17,508 bases of DNA, taken from NCBI GenBank assembly GCA_026988195.1, contig JALSLS010000224.1, positions 1-17,508 on the forward strand. The letters run 5' to 3'. The notes below the pieces were generated by a model. That model had not been told where the DNA came from and made no database searches. It worked only from the letters and a program-made list of their open reading frames with translations. This DNA is from Methylomonas sp. GTDB taxonomy: Bacteria; Pseudomonadota; Gammaproteobacteria; Methylococcales; Methylomonadaceae. The position numbers were made by a program, and so were the translations under genes. Within the stretch, counting starts at the first letter, position 1. The number at the start of each line of letters is the position of its first letter. This document shows positions 6,907-14,668 of the stretch, piece by piece.

Positions 6907-7533
6907 TTATCCCTCACCTTCAGTAGTCGCATTAATCTTTATTCCTGCTCGTTGAAAAATATCAAACATCTTCTTACTACTATTTTCCAACTCCAGTTCG
7001 GTTTGTGTACCACTAAATACCCGAGTATATTCAGCTGAAATTTCATCCATTGTAGTCATAGCAATAGTGAGTTGCTCACCCAGGCGTTTTTTTTCTTGCT
7101 CTAATCGTTGTAATTCATGCTCATATTGCTCTTTCTTTTCAGTGCCTCCTCCTGAAGAATGTGATAAAGCTTTACAATAAGGCTCGGAAAGATTATCAAT
7201 CTGCTTATCAATTTTTCCTAGCAACTCGCCATCATTATTTAAATATATTTTAATGATTGCCTGATATAAAGCACGCTCACTAGCCTTAATATCTCCCACT
7301 AAACTATCTAACTCATCAGGTTCAAAATCACAGTGAGCCGAAAGCAAAGCATGTGTTGTTTTTAATTTTATATTTTCAGTATCTTGTAATTTATCGATAA
7401 CTTTGGCTGATACTGCAATCCCAGTGTTGTTATTTTTTCTTTTAAAGAAAAATAACAACAATAGCAATAAAAACAGTGCTATCACTCCCTCTAGCATAAA
7501 AATAACAGTAACCAAATCTAGCTCTATCATCAA
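6907..7533 (-). CDS. Membrane-anchored coiled-coil protein, function unknown
   Basis: The 208-residue product begins with one hydrophobic segment at about residues 8-29 (LEGVIALFLLLLLLFFF) followed by FKRKN, placing the rest in the cytoplasm. A helical region with acidic patches (SAHCDFEPDELDSLVGDI) follows, then a clear coiled coil at about residues 135-185 with LQRLEQEKKRLGEQL heptads. It overlaps the vWA gene upstream by 4 bases (ATGA) and sits 3 bases ahead of the acidic-protein gene, so all three are translationally coupled and likely act together at the inner membrane. I do not recognise a named family, and no catalytic motif is visible. Confidence 0.7.
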   Translation of the reverse strand: MMIELDLVTVIFMLEGVIALFLLLLLLFFFKRKNNNTGIAVSAKVIDKLQDTENIKLKTTHALLSAHCDFEPDELDSLVGDIKASERALYQAIIKIYLNNDGELLGKIDKQIDNLSEPYCKALSHSSGGGTEKKEQYEHELQRLEQEKKRLGEQLTIAMTTMDEISAEYTRVFSGTQTELELENSSKKMFDIFQRAGIKINATTEGEG

Positions 7534-9314
7534 TCCAACCTGCTCAATAATGCTTCTTGATTACTCACTGATTGTTTTTTTATGTACTTGTACCCAAAAA
7601 ATCCAATAGCAATAAGTAGTATATTAGTGAGTAAAACGATAATAGAAGTTTTCATCCAATTAATTGGCTCTTCTTCAATATCATCATCTCCCTCATCCTC
7701 TGGTTCTTTTTTAATTTCATCTTGGTCAACTTTATTAGGTTCTTTGGACTGTTTAATAACAGTAACTTTAGGCTTTGGCTGATTAAACAAACGCCCATCA
7801 ATAACAATAGGAAGAATGACCGGTGAAATTGATTGGCCTTGAGGGGTGTTAGCGATAATAGAAAAATTAACTAGTTTGCTAGCACCCAATTTTGGTTCAG
7901 ATACAAGCAACAACCATTGCCCATCCTTTTTCTCTATCACTTTGCTTATTGTTTGTTGACCTAGCTGGCTAATGCTTGCCTCAATCGTCATCATCTCTGT
8001 ATTGATAGCCAAACTATTCGGGATAAGCTTAATCAAAACTATCCGTGCAGCCAAATCAACCTGTTTTTCAACAGCCACTAAACTTTCAATGACTTCAATC
8101 GTTTTAGCTACCTCCCTCTTAAAAGTTTTACCATCAGCTACAACCTTTAATGTATGTCTACCTTGTTTGAGCACCGACTTTAAAGTTTTACTATAAAGCC
8201 CTTGTTTACTTGGCACCGCAGGTATTGGCCATTTTTTAGTACTATCTATTGTTACAGAAATATCCATTAACCTTAAAAAATCCTGACGACTAATAAGCTG
8301 CTGTTTGTTTGTAAAAAAACCACTCACTACCACTTCTTCATTCGCTAAAATATAATTAGGTATTTCATCAACCTCAAACTTTAAATCAGTAACAATCATT
8401 ACTTGATTTTCAGGATCCATTTTTGCAATTATTTTCCACCCCCCTGCTCTTGGTTTTTTAATAGTGACTAAGTCATAACTTTTCTCACTCACCCAAGCGA
8501 CTTTACTTAACTTACTTTGGTATTTTATTTTCTTATTTCTAGGGGAAATTAATATTGGCCTATCAGAGCCCGGCTGTTTAAAAATAAGTACTGAAAATTC
8601 CTTAATAGATTTATCAACAGTAAAGCTATTACCTTGTAAAGGCACAGTATCTTGAGGAATTGCCTGCTTAAACAATTTAAAGAATACTTTTTGTAATTGA
8701 GCCGCAGAGAGTGCAGTTTCAGACCAGCCTCCTGTATCAAGAGATAACTTATTTAACAGTTCAGCATCAGCTTCTTTTGATAACGCTATGGTTTGCACTT
8801 TTACCCCAGCTTGCTGTAGCAAAGGGATTTGTTCAGTCATAATACGAGAGCGAGACTCTGCACTTTGCATAATATCTTTTGAAATATCAACCATACCATC
8901 AGTGAGCAAAATCAAATTTCGATTATGTTTTTTATTGGATTTGAGCCAATCCTTAGTCGCATTTTCAATAGCATCTTCAATATGAGTAAACAAACCTCGT
9001 GAATGAACCCTGTTGAGCCTTAGTATCGCTTGTTTTTTCCATTGTTTATTGACAGTCCCTGTTTTAACCAACTGCTTGGTGTTTTCAGAAAACAACCAAA
9101 TCCCAGCCCTCGTACCTTCAGGAAGTAAATTAATCAATAATTTGATCGCAGGAATTCTTAAATTATGCGGATCATTTTTTTTCATACTGCCTGAAACATC
9201 AATAAGTACCTGCAATTCATTCACTGTCTTTGTTTTTTTATTGGCTGCATATCCTGATATACAGACAGCATATAATAAAAAACAAATACAAAAAATCTTC
9301 AATTTACTGTACAT
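7530..9314 (-). CDS. Exported von Willebrand factor A protein with TIGR03503-like middle region
   Basis: The 594-residue protein has a signal peptide (core at residues 6-20, likely cut after YAA near residue 24). A vWA domain follows at about 33-215 with a complete metal-binding MIDAS site: Asp39, Ser41 and Ser43 (DVSGS), Thr110 and Asp139 (LLTDG). A beta-rich region at about 220-345 has the pattern 'PILISPR ... VAWVSEKSYDLVTIKKPRAGGWKI', which resembles the gammaproteobacterial family TIGR03503 as I remember it. A second Ig-like region and a Lys/Glu/Asp-rich linker at about 520-550 lead to a C-terminal membrane helix at about 556-574 with KYIKK after it. The bulk is thus periplasmic and tethered, and probably binds a protein through the metal site. 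First gene of the three-gene operon. Its partner and process are unknown. Confidence 0.8.
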   Translation of the reverse strand: MYSKLKIFCICFLLYAVCISGYAANKKTKTVNELQVLIDVSGSMKKNDPHNLRIPAIKLLINLLPEGTRAGIWLFSENTKQLVKTGTVNKQWKKQAILRLNRVHSRGLFTHIEDAIENATKDWLKSNKKHNRNLILLTDGMVDISKDIMQSAESRSRIMTEQIPLLQQAGVKVQTIALSKEADAELLNKLSLDTGGWSETALSAAQLQKVFFKLFKQAIPQDTVPLQGNSFTVDKSIKEFSVLIFKQPGSDRPILISPRNKKIKYQSKLSKVAWVSEKSYDLVTIKKPRAGGWKIIAKMDPENQVMIVTDLKFEVDEIPNYILANEEVVVSGFFTNKQQLISRQDFLRLMDISVTIDSTKKWPIPAVPSKQGLYSKTLKSVLKQGRHTLKVVADGKTFKREVAKTIEVIESLVAVEKQVDLAARIVLIKLIPNSLAINTEMMTIEASISQLGQQTISKVIEKKDGQWLLLVSEPKLGASKLVNFSIIANTPQGQSISPVILPIVIDGRLFNQPKPKVTVIKQSKEPNKVDQDEIKKEPEDEGDDDIEEEPINWMKTSIIVLLTNILLIAIGFFGYKYIKKQSVSNQEALLSRLD

Positions 9315-9383
9315 TGGAACTCATTAATAATTGATGTTATTAAGATTTAATATAGCTTAAATATCACAACATATAGGTAAAAC

Positions 9384-9935
9384 ATGGTTTCTTTAAATCC
9401 CCCTGTTTGCGAATTTGGAGCAAAAGCCCATAACTTTGACCTTCTTGGCACAGATGGTCAGCGTTGGACATTAGAAAAATGTATGGGTGAAAAAGGCTTA
9501 TTAGTCATGTTTATCTGCAACCATTGCCCTTATGTAAAAGCCATTCATCAACGCTTATTACGTGACACTGCTGAGCTTAAAACACTTGGTATTGCAACAG
9601 TTGCCATCTCTTCAAATGATGTTGTTAACTACCCAGAAGATTCTTTTGAAAACATGCAACTTTTAGCTAAACAGCTAAATTTTGATTTTCCATATTTATT
9701 AGATGAAAGCCAAGAAGTGGCTAAACAATATGGTGCAGTTTGCACCCCTGATTTTTTTGGTTACAACTCACGCCAAGAGTTGCAGTATAGAGGTAGATTG
9801 GATGCCAGTAACAAACAAACGGCAGCTGACGATGTAAAAAGAGATTTATTTGATGCAATGAAGCAAGTTTCCCAGACCAAACATGGTCCCAAAGAACAGA
9901 TTGCAAGTATAGGTTGTTCTATAAAATGGAAATAG
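9384..9935 (+). CDS. Thioredoxin-fold (peroxiredoxin-like) protein
   Basis: This 183-residue cytoplasmic protein has the AhpC/TSA-Redoxin fold of the PRX-like-1 group. Visible elements are the N-terminal strand region (HNFDLLGTDGQRWTL), the redox motif Cys45-Asn-His-Cys48 followed by PYV, the segment AISSNDVVNYPEDSFENM and the cis-proline region AVCTPDFF, then YRGRLDAS and the conserved GCSIKW end. It is full length for this group, which is widespread and annotated simply as thioredoxin family protein. It may reduce disulfides or peroxides, but substrate and partners are unknown. There is no signal peptide. It diverges from the vWA operon across a 69-bp gap that must hold both promoters, and it converges with the helicase gene. 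A weak AGGT lies 6 bases before ATG. Confidence 0.88.
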   Translation: MVSLNPPVCEFGAKAHNFDLLGTDGQRWTLEKCMGEKGLLVMFICNHCPYVKAIHQRLLRDTAELKTLGIATVAISSNDVVNYPEDSFENMQLLAKQLNFDFPYLLDESQEVAKQYGAVCTPDFFGYNSRQELQYRGRLDASNKQTAADDVKRDLFDAMKQVSQTKHGPKEQIASIGCSIKWK

Positions 9936-9985
9936 AGTTTGCTTCACCTCTATCTGCTGGTGACACAGCCGCATTATATTTCAGA

Positions 9986-10108
9986 TCACTGTCATTAAGT
10001 TAAGAAAATAGTAGGATGTGCTGACGATAGGAAGCGCATCAACGGCAAGCGATGCGCTTCCTATCGTCAGCACATCCTACATCAACCTGCTTAACTTAAT
10101 GGCAGTGA
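9986..10108. repeat. Outer inverted repeat enclosing element A, copy 3
   Basis: Bases 9986-10004 and 10090-10108 are inverted repeats matching at 18 of 19 positions (TCACTGTCATTAAGTTAAG on the left). They enclose the perfect palindrome 10011-10080, making a nested structure of about 120 bp in the convergent gap between the thioredoxin-like and helicase genes. The outer arms may belong to the element or be an older palindrome that it entered. Confidence 0.65.
10011..10080. repeat. Palindromic element A, copy 3
   Basis: Perfect 30-bp inverted arms (10011-10040 and 10051-10080) flank the 10-base loop AACGGCAAGC. The reverse complement of this loop matches the loop of the 6043-6112 copy at 9 of 10 bases, so the two copies lie in opposite orientation. 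The arms differ from that copy by one base pair changed on both sides (C:G there, T:A here). Confidence 0.85.
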
Positions 10109-10133
10109 CCCAACAAATAGGAATGTAAATAAG

Positions 10134-11531
10134 CTACTTCCCCCCCCATATATGAGCATTAACAGCGGGCACATCCTTCGCAGCGGGTTCGCTTTTCTCA
10201 ACTGCCTCAACAACTTCCCTTTCAACCTTTTCCTTTACAGGAGCCTTTTCTGCAGCTTGAACGGCCTTTTGCTTTTTACTCAATCTAGGCTTTTTCTTTT
10301 TAGGGCTTTTACGAGGCATAGGGGGAGCAACATCATCCACCTCAAACCCCTTTATTTCTTCCCTTTCTAAGTTAAGCCCATTGTATCTTTCTATTACTGA
10401 AAAATGCTGATATTCATGATGGGCAATTAAAGAAATAACATGACCTTTTTCGCCAGCACGCCCAGTCCGCCCTACACGATGAACATAATCATTAGGTGAG
10501 CGCGGCAAATCGTAATTGATAACACAAGGTAATTGTTTAATATCAATCCCCCTTGCGGCAACATCAGTGGCAATTAAAATACGTATTTCACTGTCTTTAA
10601 ATTTCTTTAAAGCGGACACTCTTGCTGATTGATGCTTATTACTGTGCATAGCAACTGCATCAATGCCTCTTTTTTCTAGCTTTTTAACTAGGTTATCGCA
10701 GGTTCTTTTGGCACTGCAAAAAATCAACACTTGCTCCCAAGCATTATTATCAAGAAGATGAGCTAAAAGATCATTCTTTTGGTGATGATTAACCGTAATC
10801 ACTCGCTGTTCTATTTCTAACTCATCAACAAACTCATCCATATTAATAATTTCAGGTTCATTCAACACCTCACGAACTAAGCGGCTAATACTTTCAGGAA
10901 AAGTCGCTGTAAACATCATATTTTGTCGTTTATTGGGTAAAAGTTTACTGATTTTATCAATTTCCTCTTGAAAATCCCCCTTCATCAACCGATCAACTTC
11001 ATCAATGACCAAGGCTTTTATTTGGTTAAACTTAATCGCGTTTTGCTCTACCAAATCTAACAAACGCCCTGGGGTAGCAACTAATACATCCGCTCCGCCC
11101 CGTAAAGCCATCATTTGAGGGTTAATTTTTACTCCACCATAAACACTCTGACATTTAATCTCAGGCACAATATTTTTAGACAGTTGAGAAAACACTTCTG
11201 CAACTTGTATCGCTAACTCACGCGTAGGTACAAGGACTAATATTTGCACACAATTACTTGCCGCCCTATTGGCACCATCAAAACGCTGATCACGGCCTAT
11301 TCGAGAATAAATATTTTCATTACTCATACTGTCCAGTAAAGGCAATGCAAAAGCCGCTGTTTTACCAGATCCTGTATCTGCACGCGCCAATACATCCTTG
11401 CCTTCTAATACAGCAGGTATGGTTTTTAGCTGTATATCGGTAGGTCGTTCAAACCCCATTTCTTTAATAGCTGACATAATATCGTCAGAAAAGGAAAATG
11501 ATTCAAAATCGGCTCGATGAGTATTTTTCAT
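10134..11531 (-). CDS. DEAD-box ATP-dependent RNA helicase, RhlE-like
   Basis: This 465-residue cytoplasmic helicase unwinds RNA duplexes, probably in ribosome assembly or RNA decay as for RhlE-type enzymes. Motifs in order: Q motif (FERPTDIQ, to Gln34), Walker A ADTGSGKT (Lys57), PTRELA, GG, TPGRLLD, motif II at 177-180, TAT (208-210), FCSAKRT, ATDVAARGID and HRVGRTGRAG. Motif II reads Asp-Glu-Val-Asp instead of DEAD; the catalytic acidic residues are intact. An insert at about residues 69-94 lies between motifs I and Ia. The tail after about residue 385 is rich in Lys, Pro and Ala, as expected for an RNA-binding extension. The last codons include a run of eight G (minus strand, 10147-10140), a possible slippage site that would change only the final residues. 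No clear ribosome site precedes ATG at 11531. It diverges from the GAK-like operon. Confidence 0.93.
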   Translation of the reverse strand: MKNTHRADFESFSFSDDIMSAIKEMGFERPTDIQLKTIPAVLEGKDVLARADTGSGKTAAFALPLLDSMSNENIYSRIGRDQRFDGANRAASNCVQILVLVPTRELAIQVAEVFSQLSKNIVPEIKCQSVYGGVKINPQMMALRGGADVLVATPGRLLDLVEQNAIKFNQIKALVIDEVDRLMKGDFQEEIDKISKLLPNKRQNMMFTATFPESISRLVREVLNEPEIINMDEFVDELEIEQRVITVNHHQKNDLLAHLLDNNAWEQVLIFCSAKRTCDNLVKKLEKRGIDAVAMHSNKHQSARVSALKKFKDSEIRILIATDVAARGIDIKQLPCVINYDLPRSPNDYVHRVGRTGRAGEKGHVISLIAHHEYQHFSVIERYNGLNLEREEIKGFEVDDVAPPMPRKSPKKKKPRLSKKQKAVQAAEKAPVKEKVEREVVEAVEKSEPAAKDVPAVNAHIWGGK

Positions 11532-11707
11532 GGATTAATAACTTGGAATAAACAATAGGTTATTTTAACTTAAAAGTACTGTTATAACTGCTTAATACTT
11601 AATTAACTCAACAGAAGCAATAACACACTTAACAATATTAACGGCTATGATTGCTCTCTTTTCTAGTCGTTATACAAAACCCTTTGACTCTTACCTTTAC
11701 GCTCACC

Positions 11708-11752
11708 TTGTCATATTTTTGTCACACAACTATCACAATCAAGCTATATAAT
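11708..11752 (+). promoter_or_regulatory. Pho box (PhoB site) and -10 element of the GAK-like operon
   Basis: TTGTCAT (11708-11714), TTGTCAC (11719-11725) and CTATCAC (11730-11736) are direct repeats with an exact 11-bp period and AT-rich 4-base spacers. The first two form an 18-bp box matching the E. coli Pho box (CTGTCATAWAWCTGTCAY) at about 15 of 18 positions. A perfect TATAAT lies at 11747-11752, ten bases after the last repeat, and no -35 element is needed or seen. This is the arrangement of PhoB-activated promoters. Transcription would begin near 11759. Confidence 0.75.
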
Positions 11753-11847
11753 GCCTAATTAACTAAATTTATTGCGCTTCTAACTTGCTGAGCCTGAACA
11801 CATCAAACAAAGCAAAGCATCACCAATACTTCTCTAGGAAAGCACCA

Positions 11848-13488
11848 TTGAGCATTCAGTTAGCAAAAAACCAGCGTAATAACTTGTGTTTCCTGATTGT
11901 TGAAGTCGGTACCCAAATAACTAATTTGCAAAATTATATTGCCAATGCAGGTACTGGCTCTATTAGCGGTAGTTTTGATCGTGCAGGCTATATTCACAAT
12001 CTAAAAATACGTTTACATAATGACAGTTACCAGCAACGGCTTAAAGCAGGTGACAATGAAAATGCTGCCGTCGGCTTTCGTGCGATTAATAACATCGCTA
12101 ACAACTTAGAACGTATTGCCGAGTTATGTTTAGACTGTACCTACCATGTGAATGATTTACTCAGTAATGATTATGAATTTGGCAATGAATACGAAAAATT
12201 ACTTGACCGAGTTGCTTTAGGCATTAGCTTAATCGAGCGCGCCAATCAAGACAACAACACACAACAAGCCCTTAAAATTGCAGATATTCAACAAAAGCTG
12301 AGCACTCACTGTGAGCAACTGATCAATCAATATAGTAAAGCACTTAAATCAAAAAAGCATACCGATGACCTGATTGCCGCGCTCTTTGTATTAAAAAGTA
12401 TTAAATCCATGGGCGATGCTTTATTAAAAATTTGTGATGCAACTTTGTCAAGGCATATAGGGCAAACCATTAACGTAGATCGTTATTACTCCTTATCCCG
12501 TTGTGTTGATCATTTGCACAAAAACGGGGCTAGTAAAAATCTAGTCTTAGATACCATCGCCGAAACACGTTCTGGCAGTGCGATTTCAGGCGTCAGTGAA
12601 GCCAATAAAGAAGATATTATTGCCATCTTCAAAGAAGGTGAAAAACAAAAGCTTAAAGAAGAGTGTCAAAGTGTTGAGCGCTGGCATGAAATATACCCAG
12701 GTATTGCCCCTAGAATATTGTCTTATCAAAAAAAAGGCCAGTCAGCAGCCTTATTAATTGAACATTTAGCGGGAAATACCTTTGAGAATATATTACTGCA
12801 AGGTTCTGATAAATTACAAAACAAGTCATTAAAAAAACTCACCCTTACCCTCGCTAATATTTGGCAAAAAACTCTGAAGAAAAACTCAGTCAACGCACAA
12901 TACATACAGCAATTACAAAAGCGTATAGCTGATGTTTATGCCATTCACCCCAGCTTCCAACAGCAACATAGCCGTATTGCTAGCATAAATATACCTTCGT
13001 TTTTTGAATTGCTCGATCAAGCCCATAAATTAGAGCAGTCACTCCCTGCCCCTTTTTCGGTTTATATACACGGCGACTTTAATACTGATAATATTATTTA
13101 CGATATTCAGCATAATAAAATTAACTTTATCGACTTACATCGTTCTTGTTTTATGGATTATGTACAAGATATTTCCGTGTTTATGGTCTCAAATTACCGT
13201 TTAAAAGCACTCGATCAAGTGCATAAACAACGCGTATTACAAGTTAATCTAGCGATATACCTGTTTGCCGCCAAATTTGCACAGCAACATAATGATGATA
13301 CCTTTGAACTACGGCTAGCTTTAGGTTTAGCTCGCTCCTTAGCTAGTTCAACTCGCTTTACATTAGATAAAACTTTGGCTAAAGCCATGTTTTACCGTTC
13401 CCGATTATTACTAGAACAAGTACTCAATTTGAATACTAAACAGAAAGCGAATTACCGCGCCCCCATTAAGGAGATTTTTGTTGGATAA
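11848..13488 (+). CDS. PhoU-like domain fused to APH-like phosphotransferase (GAK-type operon)
   Basis: The N-terminal 220 or so residues are all helical and resemble a two-repeat PhoU fold, with FRAINNIANNLERIAELCLD and later ALFVLKSIKSMGDALLKICD as the paired signature helices. The C-terminal part is an aminoglycoside-phosphotransferase-like kinase. It has a Gly/Ser-rich stretch (ETRSGSAISGV), the catalytic motif HGDFNTDN (His408, Asp410, Asn415) and the metal-binding Asp429 in FIDLHRS. It likely transfers phosphate from ATP to an unknown small molecule, with the PhoU part as sensor or docking module. I use TTG at 11848 because AGGAA lies 7 bases upstream, giving 546 residues; TTG at 11785 in the same frame would add 21 residues but has no ribosome site. 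The next gene overlaps by 8 bases. The Pho box upstream predicts induction under phosphate starvation. The PhoU match is by eye; the kinase motifs are firm. Confidence 0.75.
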   Translation: MSIQLAKNQRNNLCFLIVEVGTQITNLQNYIANAGTGSISGSFDRAGYIHNLKIRLHNDSYQQRLKAGDNENAAVGFRAINNIANNLERIAELCLDCTYHVNDLLSNDYEFGNEYEKLLDRVALGISLIERANQDNNTQQALKIADIQQKLSTHCEQLINQYSKALKSKKHTDDLIAALFVLKSIKSMGDALLKICDATLSRHIGQTINVDRYYSLSRCVDHLHKNGASKNLVLDTIAETRSGSAISGVSEANKEDIIAIFKEGEKQKLKEECQSVERWHEIYPGIAPRILSYQKKGQSAALLIEHLAGNTFENILLQGSDKLQNKSLKKLTLTLANIWQKTLKKNSVNAQYIQQLQKRIADVYAIHPSFQQQHSRIASINIPSFFELLDQAHKLEQSLPAPFSVYIHGDFNTDNIIYDIQHNKINFIDLHRSCFMDYVQDISVFMVSNYRLKALDQVHKQRVLQVNLAIYLFAAKFAQQHNDDTFELRLALGLARSLASSTRFTLDKTLAKAMFYRSRLLLEQVLNLNTKQKANYRAPIKEIFVG

Positions 13489-14386
13489 TTTTAAAATAGG
13501 CGTTATTGGCTTACCCGGCAAATGGTCCACTGAAACATTAGCTGACTCAGTAGAAAAGGAAACAGGATATCGCTTAGTTATCGATATGGACCAAGTTTGC
13601 TTAGACTTAGAAACCAATACACTTAAATATCAGAATCATAATTTATCTGAATTAGATGCCATTATTATTAAGAAAATAAGTAGTCATTATTCGCCAAATA
13701 GCCTAGATCGCTTAGAATTATTACGTATTGCAGAAAATGCAGGGGTTAAAGTTTTTAGCAACCCCGAAAAGATATTACGTTTAATTGATCGCCTGAGTTG
13801 TACCGTGACTTTGCGTAACGCTGATATTCCCATGCCTAAAACCATGATTACCGAAGACATTTCAACAGCTATTAAAACAGTTGAGCTATATGGTGAAGCT
13901 ATTTTTAAACCACTCTACTCAACTAAAGCCCGTGGCATGTGTGTCATTAGCAAAAACGATGGAAAAGCCAAAGTACACAAAGCAGTCGAAGCTTTTAAGG
14001 CGGATAACGAAATGATGTATATCCAACAAAAGGTTGCTTTAGGGGGGCGTGATATGGGCTTAATGTTTCTAAATGGACAATATTTAGGGGCTTATGCCCG
14101 AGTAGGTAAAAAAGACGCATGGAATACCACCATTAATAGTGGTGGTAGCTATGCAGCAGCTGAACCATCAGAGGAAATTATTGCGATGGCAACAAAAGCA
14201 CAAAACTTATTTGGTATGAGTTATACCACAGTGGATGTAGCGGAAACTGAAACCAGTGCAATTGTTTTTGAAGTCTCAGCCTTTGGTGGCTTTCGTGGCG
14301 GAAAAGAAGGGCTGAACCTAGAGGTTGCATCTCTTTATGTCGAGCATGTGTTAGCTACCTTAAATAGTGTTAAGGAACGTGCATGA
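13481..14386 (+). CDS. RimK-like ATP-grasp enzyme, GAK system type
   Basis: ATP-grasp enzymes form an acyl phosphate on a carboxylate and join it to an amine or thiol. In the 301-residue protein the N-terminal Rossmann-like part begins FKIGVIGLPGKWS. The central ATP-binding lobe has AIFKPLYSTKARGM, where the lysine binds ATP, then MYIQQKV. The C-terminal lobe has TVDVAET and FEVSAFGGFRGGKEG. In RimK relatives the last motif contains Glu-x-Asn for metal binding; here it reads Glu264-Val-Ser266, an altered ligand. Length and pattern fit the 'GAK system ATP-grasp' family (TIGR04356 from memory). TTG at 13481 is preferred over TTG at 13478 because GGAG then lies 7 bases upstream. The start overlaps the kinase gene. 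The last codons (Lys-Glu-Arg-Ala-stop) lie within the repeat starting at 14373, so the original C terminus may have been slightly different. Substrates are unknown. Confidence 0.82.
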   Translation: MDNFKIGVIGLPGKWSTETLADSVEKETGYRLVIDMDQVCLDLETNTLKYQNHNLSELDAIIIKKISSHYSPNSLDRLELLRIAENAGVKVFSNPEKILRLIDRLSCTVTLRNADIPMPKTMITEDISTAIKTVELYGEAIFKPLYSTKARGMCVISKNDGKAKVHKAVEAFKADNEMMYIQQKVALGGRDMGLMFLNGQYLGAYARVGKKDAWNTTINSGGSYAAAEPSEEIIAMATKAQNLFGMSYTTVDVAETETSAIVFEVSAFGGFRGGKEGLNLEVASLYVEHVLATLNSVKERA

Positions 14387-14534
14387 AACAACTTTCCGAT
14401 TTCTAACGTGTCTTTTTGCTCCAGATGGAATGATCTCATTCGTTGCGTAGCTTGCTATGCGCCTCATGAGATCATTCCAACTGAAACAAAAATCCTACGT
14501 TATAATTTCGGGAAATTATTCCATACACGCTCCT
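14373..14534. repeat. Imperfect palindromic element between ATP-grasp and HprK-like genes
   Basis: Left arm 14373-14439 and right arm 14466-14534 are inverted repeats of about 67 bp with scattered mismatches. The inner 14 bp are perfect (TGGAATGATCTCAT at 14426-14439, complement at 14466-14479). The outer ends are AGGAACGTGC and, inverted, AGGAGCGTGT. The element starts inside the ATP-grasp coding region and contains its stop codon. The same terminal sequence recurs at 14610-14644. Confidence 0.75.
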
Positions 14535-14609
14535 AAGCTGGCTTTAGTAGAACCTATAACCCTAGCTCAACAATAATTTATAAGTTAATATCACTTATCC
14601 CCATTCCTT

Positions 14610-14644
14610 AGGAACGTGCCCGAAACTATTTTGCGCACGCTCCT
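14610..14644. repeat. Short palindrome with the same ends as the 14373 element
   Basis: AGGAACGTGC at 14610-14619 and GCACGCTCCT at 14635-14644 are inverted repeats matching at 9 of 10 positions. The interior (CCGAAACTATTTT) resembles the start of the 14373 element. It ends 24 bases before the GTG start of the next gene. It looks like a minimal relative of the larger element. Confidence 0.65.
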
Positions 14645-14668
14645 TAATACCTAACAAAATATAAATAC

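Noticed and set aside
6743..9327. Several plus-strand frames of 60-104 codons opposite the vWA operon
   Set aside because: They are antisense shadows; the minus-strand genes have clear domains, tight overlaps and ribosome sites.
13411..13617. Minus-strand frame across the kinase/ATP-grasp junction
   Set aside because: Shadow of two well-supported plus-strand genes.
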